This document shows positions 18,768-30,353 of a stretch of DNA of 64,000 bases, one piece after another (position 1 is the stretch's first letter; every line of letters begins with the position of its first letter). The stretch comes from Meghimatium bilineatum (taxonomy: Eukaryota; Mollusca; Gastropoda; Stylommatophora; Philomycidae). Under the pieces are notes generated by a model. It was not told the origin of the DNA, ran no database searches, and saw nothing but the letters and a program-made list of their open reading frames with translations. The stretch is taken from NCBI GenBank assembly GCA_034231615.1, contig CM067312.1, forward strand, positions 9,212,696 through 9,276,695, written 5' to 3'. The position numbers were made by a program, and so were the translations under genes.

Positions 18768-20009
18768 ATGCCACGCACAAAACACAATGGAAACATGTCT
18801 GTATCTATAAAAAGTTATGGTGCCTGCCCTGTGGCGGACGTTCAGGCAGGGACGGTGCCGGGCCCTATACCTCGAAAGGGCCCAACCTCAGTTATTGAAA
18901 GTCCTTCTCAATTGCCTCGAGGAGCCAGGAGGCAAGGGAATAGAGCTACTGGCCAAACAAACTTTAAACGACCAATAAAAATAATGCACTGGAATGCTGA
19001 GGGTGTCAACAGTAAAAGAGATGGATACAGCAAAACATTGGAACTTGAAAATGTCCTCAGTGAAGAACAAGTTAATATATGCTGTATCCAAGAAACACAC
19101 CTCAGCAGCGACATAGCCTTCAAAATCAGAGGCTACCAGTGCTACCGATCTGACCGAAAGGACAGGCGAAAGGGTGGAATTCTGACACTTGTTAAAAACA
19201 ATATCAGCGCATGTCAGCTGGAAGTATATATGGAAGGGGCAGAATACCAGATGCTCCACCTAAAAACAGACAGTGCAGAATTCCATCTCCTGAACTACTA
19301 CTGCCCAAATGATAAACCATTGGCACTAGACACAATTCCAGATAAAGAGAGACTTATGGTGTGTGGTGACTTCAACAGCCACTCTCAGAGCTGGGGCTAC
19401 GATCATATCGACAAGAGAGGTGAGGAACTTGAGAGCTGGAAGGATGAAAATAATCTCATCCTTATTAACCAGCCAGCAGACTCATCAACCTTCTACTCGA
19501 GAGCATGGCACACCACCTCTACACCAGATCTGGCATTCCACTCACCAGGCCTGGAATGGAACATCACACGTGTCGTTGGAAAGCAGCTTGGGGGTAGTGA
19601 CCACAGACCAGTATTTCTGGAAATCCACAATGAATTTACCAAGGACAGCAGCACGCTCACTAGGTGGAACTATAAGAAGGCAGACTGGAAAATGTACCAG
19701 AATTTAACCAGTGTTCTAGCTAAGAACATGAACTTGGACAAAGACATCAATAGAGCAGTGAGTGAATTTAATAGATGTATACTACATGCTGCTAGTAAAA
19801 CCATACCCAGGGGGGCACGCAAAAACTACAAACCCTACTGGAATGATGAACTGGAAAAGCTGCAAAATCAGATGGAAACATCTAGACAGCAGGCTGAGAA
19901 CAGACATAGCCAAGAACATCACAACAAAAATCAGCAAACAAGGCTAAATTTCAAAGAGCCAAGTTACAAGCCAGACGGAGTAGCTGGAAAGAAAAAACAG
20001 AGTCGCTGA
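18768..20009 (+). pseudogene. LINE-A endonuclease domain (5' part of broken ORF)
   Basis: The ATG at 18768 opens a 413-codon frame. Residues ~70-285 form an apurinic/apyrimidinic-type (EEP family) endonuclease. Visible motifs are HWNAEG (N76), IQETHL (E109), GDFNSHSQSWGY (D201, N203) and GGSDHRPVF (D278, H279), so all the core catalytic residues are present. This domain nicks target DNA to prime reverse transcription. The first 65 residues are basic and Pro/Gly-rich with no recognised domain, and no separate gag-like ORF precedes it. The true frame is lost by a frameshift near 19925-19935, after which this frame runs to a spurious stop. The continuation lies in the next frame, up to the premature stop near 20268. 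Confidence 0.85.
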
Positions 20010-21208
20010 ACCTAGAAAGAGATACTAGGAAATTATGGAAACTTGTAAAACAACTAAATGATGAAGGTACAGGGAGAAATACCAGGATCACACTTTATAA
20101 AGATAGAAACATTTTAACAGGTAAACATGCAGCTGATTACTTTGCAGATTCCTTTGCAGAAGACAATAACATCAAAGTCAGCCCAGACAAACAACAGGTG
20201 GTTCTAGAGAACCAGCAAAACATTGGACAAGACGAACCTATACCTGAAGTCATGGAAGCGTTACAATGAGAGAACTGGAGCATGCAATATCCAAATAGAA
20301 AATGAAAACGTCCCCTGGAGCTGATGGAGTGTCCAATGAAATTATTAGAAACCTGGGTATTGCAGCAAGAGCAAAGCTACTGCAGATCTTTAACACAAGC
20401 TGGTCCACGGGTAATGTACCACAGGCGTGGAGAGAAGCAATAATGATACCACTCCTCAAATCGGGAAAAGATGGCAACACAGTCTCCAACTACAGGCCCA
20501 TCAGCCTCACAAGCTGTCTATGCAAAACAATGGAACGCATTATCAATCTTAGGATGCAGTGGTACCTTGAAAGTGTAAACCTTCTGGTATCACAGCAAGC
20601 AGGTTTCAGACAGTAATACTCTACTGAAGATCAGGCAACCTACCTCTCCCAAGAGATTGAGGATGCCTTCCAAGATAAGAAACTGTACTAGCAGCATGGA
20701 TAGCCCTCAGAGAAGCATTTGATAAGGTCTGGAAAGAAGGGCTCCTAAAGAAATTGCGAAATTGCAGGGTTCGTTCAAGAATGTACAAATGGGTAAAAGC
20801 ATACCTGCATAATAGAAGATCCAGGGTACAATTGGATGGTCGCAAAAGCAAGAAAGTTCTACTGCGTCACGGAGTCCCCCAGGGAGGAGTCCTGTCACCC
20901 ACACTTTTCTTGGTTTACATCAATGGCCTAGTTGCTGAACTACCACATGGGATCAAAGTGGCAATGTATGCTGACGACCTGGTGATCTGGTGCACGGAAG
21001 AACATGCGACAGTGGCCACTAAACAAATACAAAGAGCTATCGATGCCCTAACCTTATGGGCTAATAGATGGTGCGTCAGCATTAACACAGATAAGTGCAG
21101 CACTACACTTTTTACCCTCTCACCAAAACAAAAAAGCTGGTCATATAAAAATAGATGGAGAGCTCTTGAAAGAAGACAAACAACCCACATACCTCGGAGT
21201 TACTTTTT
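20010..21208 (+). pseudogene. LINE-A reverse transcriptase domain, disrupted
   Basis: RT blocks appear in order but in changing frames. KTSPGADGVSNEIIRNLG (near 20305) is followed by NYRPISLTSCLCKTMERI, QQAGFRQ, AWIALREAFDKVWKEGLL (motif A, near 20700), HGVPQGGVLSPTLF (motif B, near 20872) and MYADDLVIW (motif C, near 20964). Premature stops lie near 20268, 20294 and 20614, and frameshifts near 20690, 21130 and 21205. The first Asp expected in motif A (x-D-x-x-x-A-F-D) reads Ala, which removes a metal ligand. Even with the frames ignored, the enzyme would be inactive. Motifs B and C are intact. Confidence 0.8.
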
Positions 21209-22618
21209 GATGATAAACTGACATGGAAGCAGCACATAAACAAAGCAACAACAAAAGCCAGGAGGAAGTTAGCTATCCTGAGAAAACTAAGTGGAACCAC
21301 ATGGGGAGCCAGTGGGAATATACTCAGTAAAGTTTACCAGCAAGGCATAAGACCACACCTGGAATATGGTTCAGCTGCGTGGTGTCCTGCATCAAACACC
21401 ACATTACAAGATCTGGATAAAGTGCAAAATCAGGCACTTAGAATAATGTTCGGAGCAATGAAATCAACACCCATAGCAGAGATGCAGAAAATGGGAAGAA
21501 TGCAAACACTTCGCGAACGCAGAGACACAAAAGTACTAATTCAGGCAGAGAAGTTTCAGTGTATGCCAAGTCATCCAATGAAGGAAAGATTCCAAAATCT
21601 AGCAATGGGACGACTGAAAAGAAGTAGCTTTATCCATCAAGCTAAACGACTCCGCAGACAACTTACAGACCTACCTGAAGTTGAAAGCCCCTTAAGGCAT
21701 GTACCAGAACAAACCCCGTGGAGTGAAAGACATGGAATGCCAATATACATTCAGACCCATGTGAAAGGAATACTAAGCGAGGACGAACAGAACAGTGTGC
21801 ATCGAAGGACAGTCACCATCAGTTTCCTGGATGAGGAATATCCACAAGATATATGGGTCAGAGTATACACAGATGGGTCAGCACAGAATGCCGTGAGGAA
21901 TGGAGTTACAGGTGTATATATAGAATATCCACACAAGCCTAGAGATACAATCAGAACACCGACAGGAAAATTCTGCAATAATTATGATGCTGAAATCCAG
22001 GCAATTAGTGTGGCAGCTAAAATACTGCTGAACTCCAACTCTGACCTACAGCCTGTGGTATTCCTGACAGATGCAAGGTCAGTGCTTCAAGCTCTCCAGT
22101 CTGGAAAACTAACAGACTTGAAAAAACTACTTAGCGAATTGTCTTACCAGTATAGGGTAACCATGCAGTGGATACCCTCTCACTGTGGAATACCAGGAAA
22201 TGAAAAAGCAGACCAACTGGCTAAGGAAGGTGCTGCCGAAGACCAACCAGATATACCAATCACCTACCATCAGAAAAAACAGATGATCAAGTCAATAAGA
22301 AAGCCACAAACACCAACACAAGATGACTATCATATTATGAACAGATCAGAACAAGTTATAATTCTACGTCTCAGAACAGGACACAACCGACTCCGCAGTC
22401 ACATGTATACTAAGTTCAAGATTGGCAACACATCCATGTGTACATGTGGACAGGCAGCACAGAGTGCCAAACATATACTTCAAGAGTGTTCTGAGCACGA
22501 AACGCCGAGGCAGACATATTGGCCAGAGGAAACAACACTGGAATCAAAGCTCTATGGGACACTGTATGAACTAGAAAAGACAGTGAGTTTTATTAAGGAG
22601 ACAGAATTACAGATATAG
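21209..22618 (+). pseudogene. LINE-A RNase H domain and Cys/His tail (intact frame)
   Basis: The last frame is open for 470 codons from 21209. It starts with the RT thumb (DDKLTWKQHINKA, then RPHLEYGSAAW). RNase H follows with all acidic residues visible: YTDGSAQN (~21869), NNYDAEIQAI (~21980), LTDARSVL (~22058), and QWIPSHCGIPGNEKADQL (~22168). RNase H degrades the RNA strand of the cDNA hybrid. The tail has MCTCG, then HILQEC, a possible zinc site, and ends KTVSFIKETELQI. It is the best preserved part of the element, as expected for a 3' end, but it is cut off from a functional RT. Confidence 0.85.
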
Positions 22619-22864
22619 ACATGTTTCAAGTGAACGAAAGAAGAAGAAGAAGTGACGTTGGAAGAATTATGAATAATGAGCCATCAGGACTGTATAGTAG
22701 ACGAAAGACACGCTTTGCATATTGTCATTCATTCCGCACGTGTCCCGTTTGACTGATTATTTCAGTCTGCCTGACTGTTGCTAACATTCTGGATGGGGCT
22801 TGATATCCCCACTCAACGTGTGTATGGCTCTAGCCACTCAACGTATGTATGGCTCTAGAGTGGA

Positions 22865-23105
22865 GCAGAGAATAGTAACACTCTGACCAGCTGTGTATGT
22901 TGTAAAAATCGACTATCTAAGAATTGGGATGAAGTTTACCCCACCTCATAAGTCAGAGTAAACATAAATACCGTGTTGAAATTGAATGTGTTTACCCTGA
23001 AAGTTACAGATATCGCAGCCAAGCAGTAAACTATGGACAGCTGCATTTTGTTTTTCTGACTATATCACTCTAGCAAGTAGGAGTTTGAAAACAAATGCAA
23101 AAGAA
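22865..23105 (+). mobile_element. NA-1 retroposon, diverged copy
   Basis: GCAGAGAATAGTAACACTCT, TGTTGTAAAAATCGACTATC, ACAGATATCGCA and GAGTTTGAAAACAAATGCAA follow the NA-1 order, with many substitutions. Confidence 0.6.
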
Positions 23106-23119
23106 TAAAGATATTGTTA

Positions 23120-23190
23120 TTAGTGGCGTTGTAGTTAAGCTGTTTGCAATGTCTGGAAGAGATCGTGGGTTCAAATATTGTTTGCGAATT
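23120..23190 (+). mobile_element. tRNA-like SINE head, degraded
   Basis: GTAGTTAAGCTGTTTGCAATG and B-box-like GTGGGTTCAAAT align with the head at 25256-25340. It is not a functional tRNA. Confidence 0.35.
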
Positions 23191-23282
23191 GTTTGCCATG
23201 AGTGGTATTTTTTGTGTGTGTGGCGTGCATGTCCACAAGAGAAAAACTTCACTGTATTGGAATATATATAAACCTCACACGA

Positions 23283-24265
23283 TATAACACTGTCTCATAA
23301 CACATTTATCCTATACTTTTTACCCATGAAATAATAACACTGTCTCATAACACATTTATCCTATACTTTTACACATGAAATAATAACACTGTCTCATAAC
23401 ACATTTATCCTATACTTTTTACCCATGAAATAATAACACTGTCTCATAACACATTTATCCTATACTTTTACCCATGAAACAATAACACTGTCTCATAACA
23501 CATTTATCCTATACTTTTACCCATGAAACAATAACACTGTCTCATAACACATTTATCCCATACTTTTACCCATGAAACAATAACACTGTCTCATAACACA
23601 TTTATCCTATACTTTTTACCCATGAAACAATAACACTGTCTCATAACACATTTATTCTATACTTTTTACCCATGAAACAATAACACTGTCTCATAACACA
23701 TTTATCCCATACTTTTACCCATGAAATAATAACACTGTCTCATAACACATTTATCCTATACTTTTACCCATGAAACAATAACACTGTCTCATAACACATT
23801 TATCCTATACTTTTACCCATGAAACAATAACACTGTCTCATAACACATTTATCCTATACTTTTACCCATGAAACAATAACACTGTCTCATAACACATTTA
23901 TCCTATACTTTTACACATGAAACAATAACACTGTCTCATAACACATTTATCCTATACTTTTACCCATGAAACAATAACACTGTCTCATAACACATTTATC
24001 CTATACTTTTACCCATGAAATAATAACACTGTCTCATAACACATTTATCCTATACTTTTACCCATGAAACAATAACACTGTCTCATAACACATTTTACCT
24101 ATACATTTACACATGAAACAATAACACTGTCTCATAACACATTTTACCTATACATTTACACATGAAACAATAACACTGTCTCATAACACATTTATCCTAT
24201 ACTTTTACCCATGAAACAATAACACTGTCTCATAACACATTTATCCTATACTTTTACACATGATA
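23283..24265. repeat. 49-bp minisatellite, about 20 copies
   Basis: The unit contains AACACTGTCTCATAACACAT, with small variants (TTTACCC/TTTACAC, GAAATA/GAAACA). It is strongly homogenised. There are no unique spacers, so it is not a CRISPR array. Confidence 0.95.
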
Positions 24266-24419
24266 AAATCTTCTTATTTTAATAAACTTTTTAGCAGTCA
24301 TCTGTGTGTTTCACATTGACTTTTTTATGGTTGACAATGTATTGTGCTTCCTTTGGTATAGGATATCGAAACGACGGTTATGTCTTTTTAAAAATTTAAA
24401 TCTTTCAATCAAATACCAT

Positions 24420-24690
24420 GCAGAGTGAGTGTCGTAGGCGATCATGTTTCTCCACAACTCTCTATCTCATGTGTTGATAATAAGTTTAGTTGGTGACTTC
24501 TTTTTGTGCCACAGTGACAACCAATCCAAAAATGTATCTCTTTGTCTTCCTCTGTCTTTTCTCCCCTTGGTATTTCCGGTTGTTACGAAATGTTCAAGTT
24601 TTACTTTATTCATCACATGCCCTAAAAAACTTGATTTTCTGCTTCTAATTTTTGCTATAATTTGTATTTGACAAAGTTACCTTATAAAAT
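24420..24690 (-). mobile_element. LINE-D C-terminal fragment
   Basis: The minus strand encodes RKSSFLGHVMNKVKLEHF then VTTGNTKGRKDRGRQRD, followed by RELWRNMIAYD. The order matches 33250-33682. One stop interrupts it. Confidence 0.6.
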
Positions 24691-25059
24691 GTTTGGAATT
24701 TTCATCAGCTAATATTTAGATTGAAATATCAATCCTATCAAATATAATGATTGAACGTTTGAATTTTGAGGGTACTCAACAAACTACTAACTCATTTCAA
24801 CATACCATCAGTTATAAAATTCGTGTAAAACCCATTTGCGGTGGTTGTTCTAGGAATCAACTCTTTAATATCCTGCCAGGCATCCATATCCTCCTTAATC
24901 CGTCTGATCAATATTCTTGTACAGTCCGAAGACCAGACGTCAACAAGTGCAGCATCTTTCTCTACGGACTGTTATGAGGGTTATTAAAGACAAAATATCC
25001 AAATGAGATACGATAATAACTGTTGTATAAAATACAAATCTGTAAAAGATTATTACAGA
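24691..25059. other. No feature recognised
   Basis: Short open frames show no recognisable domain, and no tandem structure is seen. Confidence 0.4.
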
Positions 25060-25230
25060 TACAGCTTGGGACAGGGTAGTGAAGTTTTGTTAATCATTGG
25101 AAACATACATAATAACGCACACAAATCGACGTTTCGACCTAAAGGCCTCTATCAATACTGCATATGCAACCAAATAAAAAACGACGGGGAAGAACGGCAC
25201 TATCGACATTCACGTGACAGAGATAAATCA
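25060..25230 (-). mobile_element. PLE terminal repeat piece
   Basis: Homologous to 14725-14870 (GTGAAGTTTTGTTAATCATT and onward). On the minus strand it carries TTGATAGAGGCCTTTAGGTC then GAAACGTCGATTTGTG. Confidence 0.5.
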
Positions 25231-25255
25231 AAGACTATTACAGCAGATTATTCTG

Positions 25256-25340
25256 GGATATCCAAGGTAGCGGTTAAGTTGTTTACCATGTGCTCACGAG
25301 GTCGCGGGATCGAATCCGACTCGTGACGTCTTGTTTATAA
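25256..25340 (+). mobile_element. tRNA-like SINE head
   Basis: GGTAGCGGTTAAGTTG (A-box region) and CGGGATCGAATCCGAC (B-box region) are spaced as in tRNA. The rest does not fold into a convincing cloverleaf, so I call it a SINE head. Confidence 0.4.
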
Positions 25341-25439
25341 AGTGGATTTCTTCGAAGATCCCCGGAGGAATCATCGCTGAAGCTACGGAGTTACGTGCTA
25401 TGCATCATGCTCTCGCAGACGGCGTGCAGATTTTTTTAG

Positions 25440-25500
25440 AGGGACTGTGTACATATGGGGAACCCGAGTACAGTGAAGTCAATCCTCTACTCCCTTTGAG
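25440..25500 (+). repeat. Dispersed repeat piece (GTGAAGTCAATCCTCTAC)
   Basis: GTACATATGGGGAACCCGAG followed by TACAGTGAAGTCAATCCTCT recurs at 60113-60185 (+), 44028-44075 (-) and 48650-48700 (-). The parent element is unknown. Confidence 0.5.
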
Positions 25501-25599
25501 CAAGTTCTTTTATTGCAGTGAATACGATCACATATGCTAACACAAGAAAATGTAGTTTTGGTTTGACTATAAATAATGTACATTCATATCTTATTGATT

Positions 25600-25720
25600 G
25601 TAAACCGTCACTACTACACTCAGGGAAGTCCCGTAGGTGCTCAGGCCTCCGTAGCAGATGACGAAGGATATGCATACTTATAGTACATGTGGATTGAAGT
25701 TGATCACGTTTCTCATTCTG
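25600..25720 (-). pseudogene. SEHLWTCP-family fragment, degraded
   Basis: The minus strand reads TISMHILRHLLRRPEHLRDF then PECSSDG, aligning with the fragments at 11447-11719 and 27700-27815. Confidence 0.4.
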
Positions 25721-25782
25721 ACGAGCAGGTGTCCACTTGAACTGGTACCATAATTTATATAAAATTCTCAAAATTTCAACTT

Positions 25783-25860
25783 TTGTCAGTGGTGGGCAAC
25801 CTTCTTAGGTCAGCGGGCCGCATTGGGCTTATTTCGTGTGTTATGGAACGAACAATCTTT
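25783..25860. mobile_element. hAT-like terminus
   Basis: CAGTGGTGGGCAACCTTCTT and GCGGGCCGC resemble the 5' end typical of hAT superfamily elements. I could not place the opposite terminus. Confidence 0.3.
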
Positions 25861-26214
25861 CTTTTTTCTGTTGTTGATTATTTGGAGCTCCAATCAGTTT
25901 TTTCTTCTTTCTGTCTGTTGTTCGCTACTTGGTCACCCCGTTGTACTTGATGTCAACACCGTTTATAACGTTTTATGGATAAACTCCACCGTTGTCTGAA
26001 GCTTTTTCTGGCTCCATATATATTTGCTTGCATGGTTGAACTGTTGGACGAGTACTATCTCTCAAATGTTCATATCGGAGATAGCTCTGAAGAATATATT
26101 CAGAGATATGGTCATCTGTTCCATAAGTGCACACTGGTGTGACACACAACGCATCCTGTACTTGTGTTTATTCAGTCTGTTGTTTCCTGTCCTCAGGCGA
26201 AATATTGTATTCTA

Positions 26215-26650
26215 TGTCCTGGGGCTCCAAGTAGATTTTTTTAGTTCTGGGGCTCAAAGTAGTGTTTTCTGAGTTACGGGGCTCCAAATTGCGTTTTCTG
26301 AGTTCTGAGGCTTCAAGTAATGTTTTCTGAGGCTTCAAGTAATGTATTATTAGGTCTTGGGTGCCAATTAGTGTCTTCTGAGTTCTGAAACTCCAGGAAG
26401 AGGCCTCAGAGTTCTGGGGATCTGTGTGGTCCTTTCTGAGTTCTGGAACTCCTAGTTTTCTGAAATCTGTGGGATTCAAGTAGAGTTCTCGCAGTTCTGG
26501 GGCCCTAATTAGAGTTCTCGGAGTTCTGGGGCTCCAAGTAGTGTTTTCTGAGTTCTGGGGCATTAAGTAGTATTTTTTTCTGGGGATCCAAGTAGTCTTC
26601 TGAGTTTTTGACTCCAGGTTGTATTTAATAAGTTCTGTGGCTTTCGAACC
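26215..26650. repeat. Degenerate ~30-33-bp repeat cluster
   Basis: Variants of TTCTGAGTTCTGGGGCTCCA recur about 13 times with uneven spacing. The apparent minus-strand frame of ~170 codons is a by-product. Confidence 0.75.
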
Positions 26651-26699
26651 ACTAATAAATTTGAGTAAATTGTGTTTGGGAGCCAGACCCACTGCGACT

Positions 26700-27690
26700 A
26701 ATATATCACGCCTGTATCAACAAATAAGCATAAAAAGCACTTGCGTGGGGTACCAAGTACTTTCAGGGCACCAAACGCTTTAAGTGCATCACTGTAAATG
26801 CCAGTTTTCCCAAAAAATATGCTTTTTATTTGACAAATTAAGAGTTTATATTAATAAAGGTAAGAAAGCAAGCTTATGGTTCAGTTGTAAACTTAGTAAA
26901 TAGTGATGTGTGCAAAAGAACTGATTGTCTCAGAATTGTTAAGCTAGTGTGGAGACACATTAGTGACAAAAATCACATTTTTATTACGTTTTTACAGTTT
27001 CTACGACCAGATAACCATTAAGTGACCTAAAATAAAAATTGCACAACTATAATGTCAGGACGCTTCCTGTTTATCCAACGGATCCACACAAAAAATGGAA
27101 CAATGAATTTGCTGGTCAATAGCAGTAACTTGATATTTAGACTCTAATTCTGGGAGTTGGGCTAAAAAATTGACCACTTCTAGATTTAATTAATTGCACT
27201 TAAGCGAAATCTGTTCCCTGTCCTGAACAGAACGGAAAGTCATGGTGTTTTAACTTAACGATGGATATTCTAGAACAGTATTTGTGGGAATGGCACCGGT
27301 CAAGATACAGTTGGAATGGGGCATAATCGTATTCTGTTCAATATCCCAGAAATTTAAAAAGTGAATGAAGTGAGAATGAATGAAATGTATCAATATTTGA
27401 AAATTGCACATACGAGTAAAATATTACCGTAGTAGACGACATAGCTAATTTAAGTAATACACTGAGAATGTAAATAAGCGATATCAAATGTGTATTACGA
27501 TGTGATATTTATATGGGACATTAGAATACCATATTGTATTTTGTTACATACACAGCTGAGTGAGTGTGTGTGTGTGTGTTAAGAGGAAATGATTGTTCTG
27601 TGAGCTAAGTAATTAAGTAATAATAATAACGTCTTATTGGCATATGCTGTTTAATAGTGAATGTTAGTTTAAATAGCTAGTTGGTTAGTC
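26700..27690. other. No gene recognised; (GT)n near 27565-27580
   Basis: About 1 kb of AT-rich sequence. No frame longer than background, no repeats and no transposon termini are visible. Confidence 0.45.
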
Positions 27691-27699
27691 AGTTAGTCG

Positions 27700-27815
27700 T
27701 TGGATCATCGTCACTGCACTCCGGACAAGTCCATAGGTGCTCAGATCTCTCCTTGAGTGTAGCCGCCATTACACGTTGACTGACGGTCCCAGTACACCAT
27801 TGATTGATCATCATT
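27700..27815 (-). pseudogene. SEHLWTCP-family fragment
   Basis: The minus strand encodes INQWCTGTVSQRVMAATLKE followed by RSEHLWTCPECSDDD, parallel to VNQHRTGTISRYTLRDLLKR in the 11447-11719 copy. Confidence 0.5.
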
Positions 27816-27904
27816 CATTTAAGACATATTAAATATGACAATGTTTATTAGTTTATATAAAGAACTGAATCGTGTTGACGTTTGGCAATGAATGTAACGT
27901 GTGG

Positions 27905-28200
27905 TCAAAAAGTAAATATATATTCATAAAATGTTAAATAGCAATTTTACGCTGACCAATACACAGGATCGACGTTTCTACCAAAATGCTTTTATCGGGA
28001 TTGGTACGAACATACACAATTAAATACAAGCATAAAATGTAAACAACAACAAAGAAAAAAACAACAACAAACGAAGAGAGGCGAGAACGATGGAAATGAC
28101 AATACATAACGAGAAAGAACAGTAGGATATACAAAGACAATGGAAAAATTGAAACAAAAAGCATTACTAATATTAGTAATGACAATGCAAAGTCTTGACT
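27905..28200 (-). mobile_element. PLE terminal repeat piece, diverged
   Basis: On the minus strand CCCGATAAAAGCATTTTGGT then AGAAACGTCGATC (27970-28000) is a diverged form of the PLE terminal motif. It is followed by CA-rich sequence similar to 14800-14990. Confidence 0.4.
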
Positions 28201-28467
28201 TAATTTGATGTTTGATTACCTTTAGTATGTTTGAGATGCTGGAATTATGTGATAACACAAAAACGTCAGGTGACTCAAGATGGCGTCAGATGTCCCAAAA
28301 ACTTGCAGAAAACATGGGGTGTAACACAAGAGAGTGGGGAACAGTCTGTAGAAGAGTGTCACGGGAGACGGGTCTTACACCTCCTTCTGCACAACATCAG
28401 ACATGAGCTAAGACATATCCAAAAATCAACAGCTACTTGTTGCAAATCCACTGATTTGCCCTTCAGT

Positions 28468-28627
28468 GGATACCATCACACTGTGGCATCATGGGAAATG
28501 AGAAAGCGGATACCCTGTCAAAAACAGGAAGCGAAATGGAGCAACACGGACACCCACTGTCATACGAAGAAGAAAAAACAATAATCCAGAACACATACAC
28601 AACAAAGTGGAAGAAACAAATGTGATC
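28468..28627 (+). mobile_element. LINE RNase H fragment (LINE-A relative)
   Basis: QWIPSHCGIMGNEKADTLSK is the C-terminal RNase H motif. It differs from LINE-A (QWIPSHCGIPGNEKADQLAK), and the downstream residues diverge, so it comes from a related family. Confidence 0.65.
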
Positions 28628-28654
28628 CATACATGTACATGTATATGTATATAT

Positions 28655-28716
28655 ACTTTTCCTGTGATTTCCTGTGATTTTCATTTGGTCATTTACTTTG
28701 TGTCGGCAGCTAAAGA
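28655..28716. mobile_element. Small hairpin element (GTGATTTTCATT ends)
   Basis: CTGTGATTTTCATTTGGTCA and AGAAAATCAC form inverted ends around ACTTTGTGTCGGCAGC. A homologous 68-bp copy is at 32147-32214, and the same core occurs reversed within 57121-57273. Confidence 0.5.
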
Positions 28717-28830
28717 AAATCACTAGAAAATACCTAGAGAATCCATAGAAAATCCCTAGAAAATCCCTAGAAAATCACTAGAAAATCACTAGAAAATCCC
28801 TAGAAAATCACTAGATAATCACTAGAAAAA
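28708..28830. repeat. 12-bp minisatellite, ~9 units
   Basis: The unit AAAATCACTAGA (with CCCTAGA variants) starts at the right end of the small hairpin element, whose terminus is AAAATCACTAG. The array appears to have grown from it. Confidence 0.8.
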
Positions 28831-28849
28831 TCAAATGAGTTACATTAGA

Positions 28850-29550
28850 AGGATGAAACTCAATTGATAAATAATTCTTTTGATAAAGACATGTTGCACA
28901 AGATACCCCCAATTTTGTTCGTTTTACACACAACAAATAAACTAAACAATGAGTTCGGAAGTGGGGTGAAAGAGAAGCCACCTCGAATTTCCAGTATAAT
29001 TACCGGGCATATCCGATTTCCGAGATCGAATTGAATTATAGGTTTCAAAAATTAAGGAATGGAAAATCTTGTAATTATGTTGTTTTGTTTTAAAAAACCT
29101 GAAGTATTAAATGATGTAACACAGCTTTTAATTACACGTACATGTATTTGGAAAAATCCGGTATTTCTAGTATCGCTATTATTGCATAACAGGCAAGTGT
29201 ATTATTTCCAGAATTTTTTAATATAAATTCCCTAAACGTTTTATTGTCAATCTACGTTACATGGATACATTTTCTAAGATCTCAATGCCACATAGGGGCG
29301 TAGTACAAGTTAGCGTCAATACAGGACCGTAGAGACGTCATTGGTAGGGGAGGGTGTTAGGATCGTAGTAAAATTTAAAAAATGTGATTTGTTAGTTTTC
29401 GTGGGTCATTTTTTTGGTCGCTTTCGAACTAAATATCGTTCTCCGACTATGCTGTGGTTGCTCCCCCACTAATACCTCCACCCCCTCCTAAACCCCCGCT
29501 TCCTATAGGTTTGCGTCAGTATGACCAAGTTTATAGAATTCGAGGGATGC
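28850..29550. other. No feature recognised
   Basis: AT-rich sequence followed by a C-rich stretch near 29460-29510. No supported frame. Confidence 0.45.
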
Positions 29551-29553
29551 GAG

Positions 29554-29830
29554 TACGTCCCACTTGTTGCCTATGCCAGGCAGTGCAGTTTGTCCCAATC
29601 GTTGCCTATGCCAGACAGTGCAGTTTGTCCCAATTGTTACCTATGCCGGCACTGAAGTTTGTCCCAATTGTTGTCTATGCCAGACAGTGAAGTTTGTCCC
29701 AATTGTTGTCTATGCCAGACAGTGAAGTTTGTCCCAATTGTTGTCTATGCCAGACAGTGAAGTTTGTCCCAATTGTTGTCTATGCCAGACAGTGAAGTTT
29801 GTCCCAATTGTTGTCTATGCCAGACAGTGG
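29554..29830. repeat. 35-bp minisatellite, ~8 copies
   Basis: The unit contains CAGACAGTGAAGTTTGTCCC. The period is not a multiple of three, so frames shift from unit to unit. Confidence 0.9.
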
Positions 29831-29889
29831 AGAATGACTTTAAGTTCCAGTTTGATGTTGATCAGGAATTCTATTTTGGGACAGTTTCT

Positions 29890-30353
29890 GAAATGAAAAA
29901 GCAGACCAGCTGGCTAAGGAAGGTGCTGCCGAAGACCAACCAGATATACCAATCACATACCATCAGAAAAAACAGATGATCAAATCAATAAGAAAGCCAC
30001 AAACACCAACACAAGATGACTATCACATTATGAACAGATCAGAACAAGTTATAATTCTACGTCTTAGAACAGGACACAACCGATTCCACAGTCACATGTA
30101 TACAGAGTTCAAGATTGGCAACATGGCCATGTGTACATGTGGACAGGCAGCACAGAGTGCCAAACATATACTTCAAGAGTGTTCTGAGCATGAAACGCTG
30201 AGGCAGACATATTGGCCAGAGGAAACAACACTGGAATCAAAGCTCTATGGGACACTGTATGAACTACAAAAGACAGTGAGTTTTATTAAGGAGACAGAAT
30301 TACAGATATAGACATGTTTCAAGTCAACGAAAGAAGAAGAAGAAGAAGAAGAA
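29890..30353 (+). mobile_element. 5'-truncated LINE-A copy with perfect 12-bp TSD
   Basis: The copy starts inside the RNase H motif (EMKKQTSWLRKVLP in a shifted frame), covers the C-terminal tail to ETELQI stop, and ends in a longer (GAA)n tail. Perfect duplications GGGACAGTTTCT lie at 29878-29889 and 30354-30365. It is very similar to LINE-A over ~410 bp, so the family was active relatively recently. Confidence 0.92.

Larger units (their letters stand above)
18595..22651 (+). mobile_element. LINE-A: near full-length non-LTR retrotransposon
   Basis: The element has a 5' leader (18595-18767), one long broken coding region (18768-22618: endonuclease, RT, RNase H, Cys/His tail), a ~30-bp 3' UTR and an (AAG)n tail. 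The 5' boundary is set by where homology to the fragments at 50165-50375 and 53236-53400 stops. A possible 8-bp duplication with one mismatch (GTCACGTT 18587-18594, GTGACGTT 22652-22659) flanks it. A single-ORF element with RNase H fits the I/Ingi-type groups, but the exact clade needs a tree. Truncated relatives are at 29890-30353, 12354-12700 and 28468-28627. Confidence 0.85.

Noticed and set aside
23283..24265. Regular 49-bp array resembling a CRISPR
   Set aside because: The units are contiguous, with no unique spacers, no cas genes and a eukaryotic context. It is a minisatellite.
26168..26692. Minus-strand 174-codon Leu/Arg/Glu-rich frame
   Set aside because: It arises from the degenerate ~30-33-bp repeat and has no independent support.
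28212..28584. Two overlapping plus-strand frames as a host gene
   Set aside because: The only recognisable part is the LINE RNase H motif at 28468-28627. The remainder has no domain or splice support.
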